37,973 nt of DNA, from contig BFEA01000160.1 in the NCBI GenBank assembly GCA_003427395.1, positions 110,355 through 148,327 of the forward strand, written 5' to 3'. This document shows, in pieces, positions 1 through 10,284 of this stretch; position 1 is the stretch's first letter, and each line of letters starts with the position of its first letter. This DNA comes from Chara braunii. Its lineage: Eukaryota; Streptophyta; Charophyceae; Charales; Characeae. The notes under the pieces were generated by a model that saw only the letters and a program-made list of their open reading frames with translations, searched no databases and was not told the origin of the DNA. The position numbers were made by a program, and so were the translations under genes.

Positions 1-41
<41 letters not shown>

Positions 42-52
42 GAGAGATAGAG

Positions 53-107
<55 letters not shown>
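1..107. repeat. (GA)n microsatellite with GATA interruptions
   Basis: An almost pure GA dinucleotide tract with short GATA interruptions near positions 30-70. It runs off the left edge of the window, so its true length is unknown. Confidence 0.97.
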
Positions 108-108
<1 letters not shown>

Positions 109-752
109 GTAAGGGCGATGGCGGGGACGCTCACCGTCGTCGCAGTGGCGGGAAGTTTGCTTCAGGCCGCACGTCGGATTTGCATGGGTACCGGTCGCCC
201 GTCCACGCGGTCGCTGCCTCAGAAAACCAGCCACGGACAACCGTTCGTCCGATGGTCGCCCGCCACGCTGCTGACGGTAGCGTTTCCACTTCCGGCCTGC
301 CTCCGTTGGACTGGAAATCAACCGACATCAGCCTTCCCCCGTTTTTTTTTTTTTTTTTTTTTCTTCGGGAAAGTGATGTTTTGCCGAACCTACCTGACGT
401 CCGAAGTCTGCGGGGAAAATGGGAAAACTGCCAGTTTTTCCTAATTTCCCAACAGTGACATAGGTACCTGTGGTTTAACCGGGGCCGGTGCCCAAGGCCT
501 GATATTACCAATAATCAGATTGAGGTCGGGGTCTTCACAATCTACCTGGAGTGATCAAACCGAAAACTGATGAGAACCGGGCTCAGCGTCCCTCAAATAG
601 TTATGATGATGACCCTGATGATACTGATGATACCACAGATAATGATGCTAGATTCAAATATACGAAAAAATATAAAGAATTATGTTATATCAGCTATTTT
701 GGCCTCCTAATCCTAGAACAACTCCTAGCCCTCCCTGCATAAGAACACTGTA
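108..752. other. Unassigned sequence with a T22 run
   Basis: No recognisable gene. Positions 108-340 are GC-rich. A T run at 341-362 could be the poly(A) tail of a minus-strand retrosequence covering about 363-530, but no family is recognised and the 3' end does not match the LINE 3' ends elsewhere in the window. A short plus-strand reading frame at 551-742 is Asp-rich and has no recognisable domain; its first residues weakly resemble the LINE-B ORF1 start, which is not enough for a call. Confidence 0.4.
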
Positions 753-986
753 CCTCCGGACTAATCTTTTTTGGCATCCACGGATAGATTCTTACTTGTG
801 AAGTACCCCAAACCAGTTTTTTCCAGTTATCAATTTTTTTTTATCATTCTTAAACATACAAAGGACTACACAGTCCTTTGTATGTTTGAGAATGATAAAA
901 AAAAATTGATAACTGGAAAAAACTGGTTTGGGGTACTTCACAAGTAAGAATTTATCCGTGGATGCCAAAGAAGATTAGTCCGGAGG
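753..986. repeat. Near-perfect 115-bp inverted repeat at the LINE-A 5' end
   Basis: Arms 753-867 and 872-986 are reverse complements with three mismatches by eye, all transitions, separated by the 4-nt loop acac. The right arm is LINE ORF1 coding sequence: it aligns with LINE-B ORF1 at about 34450-34560. The left arm is therefore an inverted copy of the first 115 bp of the truncated LINE, ending abruptly at 753. A fold-back event during 5' end formation of the retrotransposed copy is a likely origin (inference). Confidence 0.93.
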
Positions 987-2798
987 AGAAAAGAGATCAG
1001 TTAATGAAGGATTTCTATTGGGTAGAGCTGAGGCATATTCCAATAGAGTTGCAGACAGCTTTTGTCCATGATTTCGGACAACAGTTTAAAATAGTTGATT
1101 TCATTGATCCGCTCCCAGCGCATGTGGCTAAAAAAAACGATTACTTAATGCTCGCTCTGGATCTGCAAAAGGAACAACCGTTTTCACTCGACGATATAAT
1201 TCCATACAAGATGGGTGGAAGGATATACCAAATACATATGCGCATAAATTTAGACCTTGGTGTTTTAAATGTAATGCGTACGGGCACTTAAGCACGGAAT
1301 TCGCCTGTCCCATGCATCCCCACCATGCGATGACCACGGAGCACAGACTGAATAAGGATCCACAACGGCCACACCGGTGGACCCCAGGGGTACCCGAGCA
1401 TGAGGGGTGCGTTTATAGTGACGACACTAACTCCATGGGAGTGACAATCGGTTGGTACTGGGAAGGAAGAAATGACCATCACAAAACTCCTCGCCCTCCT
1501 GCAGATTGGGTACCGCCACATCACATGCTTCAACATCCGCAACATCAACCTTATCAATCCCCACACGATAATCAGGGGAAGCAAGGGAACCACAGTAACC
1601 CGGGGCACCAGAACATGAGCAGGCAAGGTCAACCAAACCAGTTGAACCAGCTGAGCCCAAACCAGTTAAACCAACAAAGCCAATCAAATCAGTCAAACCA
1701 AACACCGCAGGGCAACGTTGAGACCTCCACGGTACACGGCAGATCCCTGGCCCGATCCCGGAATTCTATTTACAAAAGAAAGCACAATCGGGCAATATGG
1801 AATGGAAGGAGGTTAGAAAGAAGGCCAAAAAAGAACAGCATTCGCAACATTCACAACAACAACAACATCAGCAACAACAACAACATCAACAACTACAAAC
1901 CAATCAAACACTACTTATACATTAGCAGACGGACCAATCTGTCCAACAGGGTGAGCTTCTTTCACACTCAGAGGAGGTATCACGCCTCCCAAATAAGGTC
2001 TCCAGCTCTGATGTACCACTGGGGAAGAGGGGGGAAAGAGAATACATGGAAACTGATCAGTTGAAAGAGGTCTTCTCACCTGAGATGATGGAAGTTGAAA
2101 TAGCCCCAGTAGCGCCCTCCCCGTTTGCTGTTATGGGGACCAGTAAGGAGGGAATGGAATCATTGACAGAATTGCAGTCTAACCTGAATAGGATGGTAAT
2201 GTGGCTCATGGTGAATTTGAAATTCAAATTCGCGGCTAATTCAGGGATAGACTGGCTGCACACCCAAGATCAAATTTCCTCCCTTCTGATTAGTAGTGAC
2301 AGTTTGAAAACAACACTTCAATACGGGCTCCCATCACACTTTGCCTGGTCTGAGATGTGCGATAAGCTCCTCCACATTGTTTTAGAAAAGATGCCTATTG
2401 TGAGGTACTACCCACAACTAGGAGATCTGAGCAAAGTCCAGAGTAACTGCGGGGGCAAAACAGACCAGGATTCCATTATGGAGACCAGGATTACCAACGG
2501 TGCCAAGAGAATGAAAGAACTGGCGAGGAGAAAAGTCAGACATACGAATCTCAAAACCACAATCCACAACCAAAAAGAGAAACGTTCCAAACAGCCCACG
2601 CGAAAGAAACAGTGTGACCTCCAAATGAAGCCGAGGGGAGTAGGGTACCATAAAAAGGTACTGGAAAAGCTGGCTCTCACCCTGAGGAAAATCTCAGGAT
2701 CAAGGAAGCATAAAAAAAAAAAAAAAAAAAAAACCCACAAAAAAAAAAAANAAAAAAAAAAAAAAAAAAAAAAAAAAAACCCACAAAAAAAAAAATAG
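872..2798 (+). pseudogene. LINE-A ORF1, gag-like part with CCHC knuckle
   Basis: ORF1 is likely the RNA-binding protein that packages the LINE transcript. The reading moves through three frames: about 872-1250 (including WVELRHIP and DFIDPLP), about 1250-1780, and about 1780-2798, so it is broken by frameshifts. The knuckle C-F-K-C-x4-H-x6-C is at 1261-1308. A Gln/Asn/His-rich linker (1600-1920) follows, then a helical region ending in a Lys run. LINE-B carries the same order (WVELRHIP, CFKC...GH, Gln-rich, LKATLQYGLP), which fixes the frame choices. The start codon is lost with the 5' truncation; the Met at 962 is internal, because upstream sequence in the same frame (IYPWMPKKIS) is also conserved in LINE-B. 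Confidence 0.85.
2711..2797 (+). repeat. Internal poly(A) expansion inside ORF1, with one undetermined base
   Basis: Two A runs (about 2711-2732 and 2740-2797) broken by short ccc interruptions, with an N at 2751. In LINE-B the same place (about 32565-32580 on the minus strand) has only a short A-rich stretch. The run puts a Lys block and then a TAG stop (2796-2798) into ORF1. Length and frame here are unreliable because homopolymers this long are hard to sequence. Confidence 0.9.
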
Positions 2799-2852
2799 AG
2801 ACCTCCTCACCATCTCAACACAGCATGATCCAATTCACCACTTTGGTTCAAC

Positions 2853-3968
2853 ATGTCACTCCCCCTGATGGGATTGGAGCATATCCAAGCCTCAGATCTG
2901 CAGGTGGTGATCATGACGAGCCAAATGCTGGTATCAAACCCAGATGCTCCCCACACCCCTGTCCAAATGGAGGACATAATACATATACGTTCGCAAGACC
3001 TCAGATTGCTCCAGGAGGACGGAACCACCATTACCGCATTGGATCTCTGTCATCAGAATGACTCCCCAGCAGTAAATGAGGTCATGATAATAAATAAACC
3101 AAGCCAGTCGCAAACACATCCAAAATTCGTTGAGATCCTCTGCCCAATAGCAGGGGAAAAAAAGTTCCTATTGATAGGCTCCACACAGATAGAATCAATA
3201 AATAGGAGATCCTCTCTACTAGAAGAGGAAGAAGAGGAAGATCCAAATGCACCCCACCCGGAACTGGGAATCGGGGAGGAAGGAAAGGCTGACGGAGGTA
3301 AAACAGTCAGGTGGAGTACCAACGCCTGGAGGGTAGAAGAGGATACAATAGACCTCACACAAGAGCAGCAAAATGACGACGAAATAACCTCAGATACAAA
3401 GGAACCACAAAGGATCCACACTGCACAACCCCCCCAGATGCTCCAATCAATTAGTACCCCACTACTATCTGACTCTACCAGCAAACGCCAAAAACTCAGA
3501 TATCATCTCTCCAGAGCAGCGGATCCACCCCTCCTGTCTAAATCAGGAACGATCCTTCTCCCGGTAAGGCTCAAGAATGGGGAATGGGAAGCAGGGATCT
3601 CTGTGATTCTCCCCTCTCAATATCGGGAGATCACACTGCAAGGAACTCACACATCCTTGCTTAGACTCGAAATTCTCAAAACCATAACAGAACAGTTCCC
3701 AGCGGGAGGCTGGGTTTCCCCTACATTGACATCAGGGCCAGGAAGAGTTGCAGACAGTGACATTTTTATCAAGTTCAGACTGACTGACACGCCCTATCAG
3801 AAATGGATGAATGCGGAAGCAATAAAAGACCTGCAAATTCTCGAAATCAAGTCCAGTCAGTTCTGGTCGGCGGAAGACATTGCTAAACTACTTCTGAGAC
3901 TAGTATGTCAGGCGACCCTTGAGAAAGGAGGTATTCTTGATACGGTGACCTGGAAAGACATAATATAA
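2853..3968 (+). pseudogene. LINE-A ORF1, C-terminal part upstream of ORF2
   Basis: In the same frame as the 2046-2798 segment and separated from it only by the stop after the A run and one further stop, so it most likely continues ORF1 rather than forming a separate gene. It has an acidic stretch (about residues 125-175 of this segment) and a C-terminal block with ILLPVRLKNGEWE, LEILKTITE, DIFIKFRL and a final DTVTWKDII. LINE-B has an equivalent block on the minus strand at about 31400-31880 (FFPVRFKEGKWEV, DIFLRYRAGDP). I do not recognise a named domain. It ends with TAA at 3966-3968, one base before the ORF2 ATG. Confidence 0.7.
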
Positions 3969-3969
3969 A

Positions 3970-4911
3970 ATGGATACTAAAGCTGGAGAAATTAACTTAA
4001 TTGACCTACTCTACAACAAAGACAAAAACTGGAAGCTCATTAAAAGAAACGCTGATTTAGACCTTAGATCCCTGAATGTGAACGGTTTAGCGTCTGCCAA
4101 GAATTCCAAACGTCAAGCCGTATTCGAACAGATCAAAGGGGTAGGGGGCAGGGAGTGGCCTGATGTGATCTGCATCCAAGAGACACATTTAATGAACACT
4201 CCTCCCCACAATCACATACACAAAGAACTCTGGCCCCACACGGCCTACCGGGCTCATGCAACAAATCCCACTAGCACGGGGGTCGCAATATGGATCCCAC
4301 TAGATTCTAAAGTTAAAATACTTAACTGGGAAGCGGACCAGCAGGAAGGAAGACGGATATATGTATTGGCAATGTTAGAATTAGAGGTGGTTGGTATACT
4401 AAATGTATATGGACCAAATGAGGTCGGGGAACGCAATGATTTTTTTTACTCTCCTCTTCCCCACCTTCCAGTTGGTATCCCAGTTATAATGGCGGGCGAT
4501 TTCAATGCAGCACCCGATCGCAACTTAGATAGATGAAACATACCCATACCGTGTCCAACTTATATAGAAGAAGATGAACAAATCATATCTAAATTCTGTA
4601 ATTCTTTTAACTTGTTTGACACTTTTAGAAGATTAAATCCAACCACTAAGTATTCTTCCTGCTTCACCAAAAGACATTCAAATAAACCCACCAAATCAAG
4701 AATAGATCTCATCCTAACCTCGGAAGATCTTAAGGGAGGCCTCCAATTCGCAAGTGTCCTCCCTAGAAGCCAATTTTCAGGCCTTGATCATGCAATGTGC
4801 ATGACGGTCTTCTCCTTCCGTAAGAAACCAGATAAAGGCAAGGGGTTTTACAAACTCAACACTTCTCACCTCAAGAATCAGGACTTCCTGCAATATCTCA
4901 AGGATGTATGA
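3970..4911 (+). pseudogene. LINE-A ORF2, apurinic-type endonuclease domain
   Basis: N-terminal endonuclease that would nick target DNA for target-primed reverse transcription. Start chosen at ATG 3970, just after the ORF1 stop. Visible motifs: SLNVNGLASA, CIQETHL (4171-4191), AGDFNA (4492-4509), SRIDLIL (4696-4716) and GLDHAM (4780-4797), the usual order of exonuclease-endonuclease-phosphatase residues in LINEs. The frame is broken by TGA at 4534 and TGA at 4909; LINE-B has Trp at both places. More stops follow at 4984 (TGA) and 4999 (TAG) in the linker. Confidence 0.92.
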
Positions 4912-5001
4912 GAGTTTTGGAGAAAACAAAAAGTTCACATTGACAATGACATCACATGGTTCGACAACGACCTAATTTTCCTATGACGTAAATGCAATTA
5001 G

Positions 5002-6750
5002 TACTCAAGAGCCCTGGCAAAACTAAGACATCAAAAGAAGATAGAAATTCAAGCAAGAATTCAAGATTTACAGAAAACAGAATTGAACCCGCAGGACCAA
5101 GAGTCCCTCGAAGTTGTTTCAAAAGAGATTCAATCACTAGAATATCAATTGCTTAAGTATATGGAATATAGATGGCAGGGAGTCAGAATTCGAGGCAAAT
5201 TGAAGAAACACCAGATGGAAAGAGATATGGATACTCGTTTCTTCGCCATGGCTAGGGCCAGAACTGGAAGAACTACAATAGAAGCCTTAATCAACCATTT
5301 TAATAATGATGAACCATTAACCATTTCAACAGCTGATAGTATGAAGTTGGCAAGAGAATTTTACAAGGACCTCTTCACCTCAAAAAATTCTTCGATTCCC
5401 TTACCAGAAAAAGAAAGACAAATCAAAGAGTTCCTAACCCCCTTCAATAAATCAATTATGGAGGCACAAAAGGAGATACTGGAAATGTCACTAACGAAGG
5501 ATGAAATTTGGAAGGCCCTAATCCTTATGGAAGAAGATAAAACGCCAGGAGTTGATGGCCTTCCGAAAGAATTCTGGGAATCTATGTGGGAAACACTCTC
5601 ACAAGATCTAATGGACTTTTATCAAGCGGTCTGGGAGGTAGGGGACATGGGAGAAAAAGTTAGTCAAGGGATTCTCACACTCCTTTACAAAAAAGGGGAC
5701 AAACTAAATATTTGTAATTACCGCCCCATCACATTACTCATTGTAGTGTATAAATTGGTCGCCAAAGCACTAGTTGACAGAATGCTCAAAGTTATAATGG
5801 ACGTAATTCACCCATCACAAACATGATTTATCTCAGGACGTAACATACAAGACAATATCCTTCTAATAAATGAACTTATTAAAGTTACTCACCAATCAAA
5901 ACATAATGCAGCATTTATTTTCATAAACTTTGAAAAAACCTATGATCATGTAGACTGACTCTTTTTGGACAAATGCTTGAAGAAATTGAACTTCGGTCCA
6001 TGTTTCAGAAGGTGGATCTCTATCATGCACCGCAACGCCACCACAAAAACCATGGTAAATGGAAGTATGACACCCCCAATAGAGTTACAGAGATCGATAC
6101 GGCAGGGTGACCCTCTGACACCATTCCTCGTCATAATTATAATGGAGGCTCTAGCGGCCAACCTCAAACATCACAAGGATATCAGGAGAATTCAAGTGAC
6201 ATCCATACCGGAAGAGGCAATTCCCATATGCTCATTATTTGCAGATGACCTCTCCTTGATGGTTGACGCCACACATGAGAATATGGATGCGATTCAGGAC
6301 TTAATGAATAAATTTTGCAAAATAGCAGACATGAAGGTTAACTGGGGAGAAAAAACCCTAGGATGGTGGATTCACCATCAGGGTGTTAGGCCCCCAGAAA
6401 AACCTAAAATCAAATGGCTACCCCTCGATAAGCCAATAAGAGTGCTAGGCATTTCGTTGTCTGCCGAAGGGAAACCCAAAATTAATGATGAGATCATATT
6501 TCAAAGTGCTCGGACCAAACTGGAACTCTGGAAGAATAAGCATACATCGATAATAGGCAGATCTTTGGTAATCAATAATGTAATCCTAGCCTCTATTTGG
6601 TATAAATCAGCTATTTCGGCCCTTGATTGTAAATTAACAAAATCTCTTCATCAACAGCTCATAGCTTTCTTGTGGAGAGAGAATCACGAATATAAGAATG
6701 TAATTAGTAGAGTGGCATGGTCCTCAGTCATCCAACCAAAATCTAAGGGA
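5002..6750 (+). pseudogene. LINE-A ORF2, reverse transcriptase domain
   Basis: Reverse transcriptase of the L1 type. In order: a Gln/Lys-rich coiled linker, KTPGVDGLPKEFW, GILTLLYKKGD, NYRPITLL, FISGRNIQDNIL, FEKTYDHVD, RQGDPLTPF (near 6100), catalytic FADD (6238-6249), and the thumb motifs VLGISLSAEGKPK and GRSLVINNVILAS. Catalytic aspartates are present, but the frame is interrupted by TGA at 5824 (Gly in LINE-B) and TGA at 5956 (Trp in LINE-B), and a frameshift occurs near 6745, where the following sequence continues in another frame (GIIDPTLQAM). Confidence 0.93.
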
Positions 6751-8592
6751 AGGTGGGGATTATTGACCCAACACTTCAAGCCATGGCGCTCTCAATCCAA
6801 TGGGTGAAGAGATTATTATTAAATCCTCAAACTCTATGGAACGGCTTAGCTTGGGAGCAACTGAGAAGATTGGCCCCCAAGACAGGGGAGGCCATAGATC
6901 CGACAATGTGGTTAGAAAATAGAGAATGGTCGATCCCCAGAGGTACGACCAAAGAGGTAGACCCAACCCAAATGACAAGCAGAGAGGCAGCAAGGAAAGA
7001 TATCATCAACGACTCTTTTTGGCCTACCATACTCAAGACCTGGAGGAAACTACCCATACCGGACAAGCACTTCCCTCAATGTTGGGAAGAGATTAACAAA
7101 CAACCACTTTTCAATAACACCTGGATCAGAGACCACCAAGGTACCACACTACACTGTTACAGTAATGATAATCCATGGAAGAACTGGATCAAGAGGGAGG
7201 TAACTAGAATCAGGGACATTTGGGACGACGAGTCTCGGGATTGGATCTCCCCTCACCTCCTCCAGAAGAAACTAAAACATTGTCACCACACACAAAATAA
7301 CCTAGATAAAATTGTGGAACTCATCCCCATTGAGTGGTTCATAGTGCTCAAGAGAGGGAAGAAAATTCAGCAAAGTGATTGGGTGGCTATGATAGAAGAA
7401 CCGCGAAAGGTAGGTAACGTCATTCTCATATCCCCCAATAATGAGGCATTAATCGTCCTAGGGGCATTAAGGGAGGACAATGTTTTAACTCTCAATAAAG
7501 ACCTTGCCCCATATTGGATACCAGTGGGGAATGTCTTAAGAATCAGAGTCCTCTCACTAGATGCACAGTCATACCTCGCTTTCAGATCATCCACACCCAC
7601 CTCAGATCTGCCCTTTGATCCGGTATACTGATCGTGGGGAACAAAAAATAAGCTCAACAAGAACTTCACTAGATACCTACACACACTATCGGTCAAATCG
7701 ACTTACCGGATGTTCAGACCCAGACTTAACCTGAAAGACAGGGTGGTTGAGAGATGGATGAAACATCTGAATATTAACAAGGAAGATCTCAGAAATATCA
7801 AATGGTTCAAGGACTCCAAGATCAAACCTTCGAAGATTGCCTCCCTGCAGTGGCAGATAGAACACCGGAGCCTCCCCACAAAAGACTGGCTGGAAGATAG
7901 ATCCTTTATGGAAAAAAGAGGTATGACTGACCCCTGGTGCAAACTTTGCAAATCTGCGTACCCAAGTAGGAAAATACCGGAAACAATCGAGCACATTTTT
8001 CTCAAGTGTCCAGGCTCCATTTGGCTATGGCGTTGGTGGGACAGAATCTGGGAACAATTAGAAACGACACACCAATGACCTTGGGGATGGAAAGCAATTC
8101 TGCGGGAACATTGGTTCCCGGAACCAGAAGATAATTTCACTCAGAACCTTTTTACCCTAGGAAGAAGAGCGGTGGGCCATTTGGCAGAGAAGGAACATAT
8201 ATGAATGGGAGGAAGCTAGATTAGATGGCCCAGAATTTACTGACACTATCAAACAACAAATTCAAACTCACATACAGGATAAATGGACCAACCTAAAAGA
8301 AAAAATGCAGTTCAACTCATCCAAAAAAGAAATCTCTCAATCAATCCAGCAATTCAGCTGCAACTGGCTGGGTGGGGGGAAAGGGGGAAAAATAGGGACG
8401 ATAGAATCAGAGGGAGCTGAGAAGGGGGAGGAAAAAGTTCCCAATAGGAACTATCAGTTGAAATTTAATGACTGGACCCAGGTGGATCCGTCAATCCCCC
8501 TTCGCCCTGCCCATGATTTCCCATGTCTTTTCCCTTTACCGCAGAACGCCCTGGTTCCAATGTCCTGGTATGGGAGCAATTCACTTGAATGA
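6751..8592 (+). pseudogene. LINE-A ORF2, C-terminal region with zinc-binding domain and tail
   Basis: Continues ORF2 after the frameshift near 6745. It has the connection region (GIIDPTLQAMALSIQWVKRL), a TGA at 7629, then the plant-LINE zinc-binding domain: LQWQIEHRSLPTKDWL (about 7850) and C-x2-C (7938-7949) with H-x4-C near 7992-8009, ending with IWLWRWWDRIW. A further stop and a frame change lie at about 8076-8300. The final segment carries NYQLKFNDWT and PLRPAHDFP, a tail conserved in two other LINE copies here, and ends at about 8592. Zinc binding by the Cys/His set is inferred from the family. Confidence 0.88.
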
Positions 8593-9000
8593 TGCTTTGT
8601 CCCAAAAATTCCCGTGCCTGGTCCTATTACCTCAGATGTTCTGGTCCAAAGTTTCACTTGAATGTTGTCCCCTTATCTAATTCTGTTGTCCGAAATTACT
8701 GTTGAATAGGCTAGATAAGAAAGATATAATCTGGCGCCCCCTCTCGGGTGAAGAGGTCAAATTCAACTACAGCAGGTTGGGAGCTCTCAGGATACTCCTT
8801 CTAGGAGGCGGTATTACTTAGCACAGTCATTAAGAATTGTCCGATAATGTCTTCTAAAATTATGAGGGACGCTGGACCCGTTTTCCAGCAGGTGTTGCTC
8901 CCCACAAATAGATGGAGCACCCCAGAGTATGCTAGGGTAATCTGCTCTTGTCAGCTACCCAGAGCATCTACTCAGGGAGTTAGGAAAAAAAAAAAAAAAA
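8593..9000 (+). other. LINE-A 3' UTR with terminal hairpin and poly(A)
   Basis: Non-coding tail of LINE-A. The last about 165 bp (from about 8836) are shared with the 3' ends of three minus-strand LINE copies. A hairpin GCTCC/GGAGC with a 12-nt loop lies at 8897-8918, and the A16 tail at 8985-9000 marks the 3' end. The conserved hairpin is a candidate recognition site for the element's own reverse transcriptase (inference). Confidence 0.82.
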
Positions 9001-9322
9001 GACCTGCCAGCATTGATTACCCCTGGACTATAGGGGATTGACTGAGCAGGTGTTCGAAGATGACTCTCGGAAAGGAAATGAAAGCATCCTGCCAACAGTT
9101 GTCCAAAACGAATCTCAGAAAAAAGTACCCTGCCTACCCACTTATGCCTTTGCAAAAAGAAGCACGTATCATCCACAAAGCAAATCTCTTGGCCCTTGCT
9201 TCCCAGAGGGGCACCAGAAAGCGGGGCCATTAGTGCATAATCCCAAGGACTGATGCAACAGAGGATAATGCAAGGGTTAATGCAGAGAGTAATGTGCAGG
9301 CTCAAGAGCGGGAGGGGTCGGG
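9001..9322. other. No assigned content
   Basis: Flank of the LINE-A tail. No domain or repeat recognised. It may contain 3' UTR of the minus-strand LINE fragment that follows, but I could not align it convincingly with the other 3' UTRs. Confidence 0.4.
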
Positions 9323-9510
9323 TCAACCAGGAATCTCCACAAGTGCAAGTGGGTGTGGGGGGAAGGGATCAGGAAAATCCGTCGGCGGACGAAGGGGGAA
9401 GGAGGGCTCTATCGTTGTCCAGTCGTTGAATTGCAGTCGATAATCTCGTGATTCCACCCTCTCCTGCTGATGTGTCCCTTCCTTTCTGCTGCCGGACCAT
9501 TCCACTCATC
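9323..9510 (-). pseudogene. LINE ORF2 C-terminal tail fragment (LINE-D)
   Basis: On the minus strand this reads VESRDYRLQFNDWTTIEP then PSFPLRPPTDFPDPF, matching the LINE-A tail (NYQLKFNDWTQVDP, PLRPAHDFP) and the LINE-B tail near 22150. Only this short piece is recognisable, so it is a relic of another copy in reverse orientation. Its upstream zinc-binding region is not visible in 9511-9749. Confidence 0.75.
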
Positions 9511-9749
9511 TCAAGCGATGATCAGCAAATTCTGAAAATGCGGGGATCAGGTCTCAATTACTGTATCTGATTTTGAAAGCCATAGCCACCCGTCTCAAAT
9601 GTTGACCAGAAGTTTCGCAGGATATGGGCGGGCACAGCATGTTGTTGGGATTGCACCACGTGGCGTATGACTATCGTTGCTCCACCAGTGGGAAAAACCA
9701 ACCACATAGCATCAGAAATACACTCCCCTTTAGACAATTGTTTGGTGGG
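9511..9749. other. Unassigned sequence
   Basis: No gene recognised. A plus-strand segment near 9545-9605 reads LILKAIATRLK, which is faintly reminiscent of a reverse-transcriptase motif, but without neighbouring motifs it is not called. Confidence 0.3.
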
Positions 9750-9960
9750 TTTTTTTTTTTTTTTTTTTTTTCAAAGACATTACAGACTATATTAACCAGG
9801 GTGATACAAGCGTCCCTTGCTAATATAGCTGCTTAAGTCACTCCATCTATTGGTGGGGAGCTGCACCTGCTGGAAAACGGGTGCAGCGTCTCTTTACAGT
9901 ATCATTGTCATGATGAGTTGGGCCTCTTCACCTGTCTATTAGGCGCTGAATATTGCACTT
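9750..9960 (-). mobile_element. 5'-truncated LINE 3' end with poly(A) (LINE-E)
   Basis: The T run at 9750-9771 is the minus-strand poly(A) tail. Sequence at 9772 to about 9900 aligns with the LINE-A, -B and -C 3' ends: the GCTCC/GGAG hairpin (9840-9861) and an adjacent perfect 8-bp stem GCTGCACC/GGTGCAGC (9860-9887). Homology fades after about 9900, so the left limit of the insertion is uncertain and no clear TSD was found. Confidence 0.8.
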
Positions 9961-10272
9961 TGTACTAGCCCTTGTGGTGTTGGGAAACATATATATATAT
10001 ATATAATTGTTTAATCAATTATCATCCAATTTACATAAATGGAACTTCTTTAATAACAAAATATTGTTAGAAAGTTCATTAAAAAATACATATATATCTT
10101 ATTTTTCATTAGCATTTGAATTTAACTTGAACTTTAAGTAGTATTTTGAAAAATGAATTCAAGTATCTTACTTAGATAACCTACTCTCCCATTAGGATAG
10201 GAAGACGATGAGAACAAAATAACTCTTTAAAATATATATATATATATATCGTCACAAACAGATATATATATA
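9961..10272. repeat. AT-rich spacer with (TA)n tracts
   Basis: Contains short (TA)n runs near 9990-10005, 10229-10250 and 10261-10272. No gene. The last (TA)n tract is the insertion site of the hAT-like element. Confidence 0.8.
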
Positions 10273-10284
10273 CAGGGTCACCAG

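Larger units (their letters stand above)
872..9000 (+). mobile_element. LINE-A, L1-like non-LTR retrotransposon, 5'-truncated
   Basis: About 8.1 kb with ORF1 (872-3968), ORF2 (3970-8592), a 3' UTR and a 16-nt A tail at 8985-9000. Order and motifs are those of L1-clade elements: gag-like ORF1 with CCHC knuckle, then endonuclease, reverse transcriptase and zinc-binding domain in ORF2. The 5' end is truncated inside ORF1, since LINE-B carries roughly 850 bp more ORF1 upstream. Several stops and at least two frameshift zones make it non-autonomous now. I could not find a convincing target-site duplication: sequence after the tail (gacctgcc...) has no clear match before 753. Confidence 0.93.

Noticed and set aside
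118-511. Open frames on both strands around the T22 run
   Set aside because: They are carried through a homopolymer and show no domain.
551-742. Small Asp-rich protein gene, possibly the LINE-A ORF1 start
   Set aside because: Only about seven residues resemble the LINE-B ORF1 start, and the inverted duplication at 753 separates it from LINE-A.
3970-8592. A non-standard genetic code with TGA as Trp
   Set aside because: TGG is used for Trp throughout the same genes, TAG also occurs at Trp positions, and some TGA codons stand at Gly or other positions. Decay mutations explain it.
9540-9610. Reverse transcriptase relic (LILKAIATRLK)
   Set aside because: A single weak motif without neighbours; it can arise by chance.
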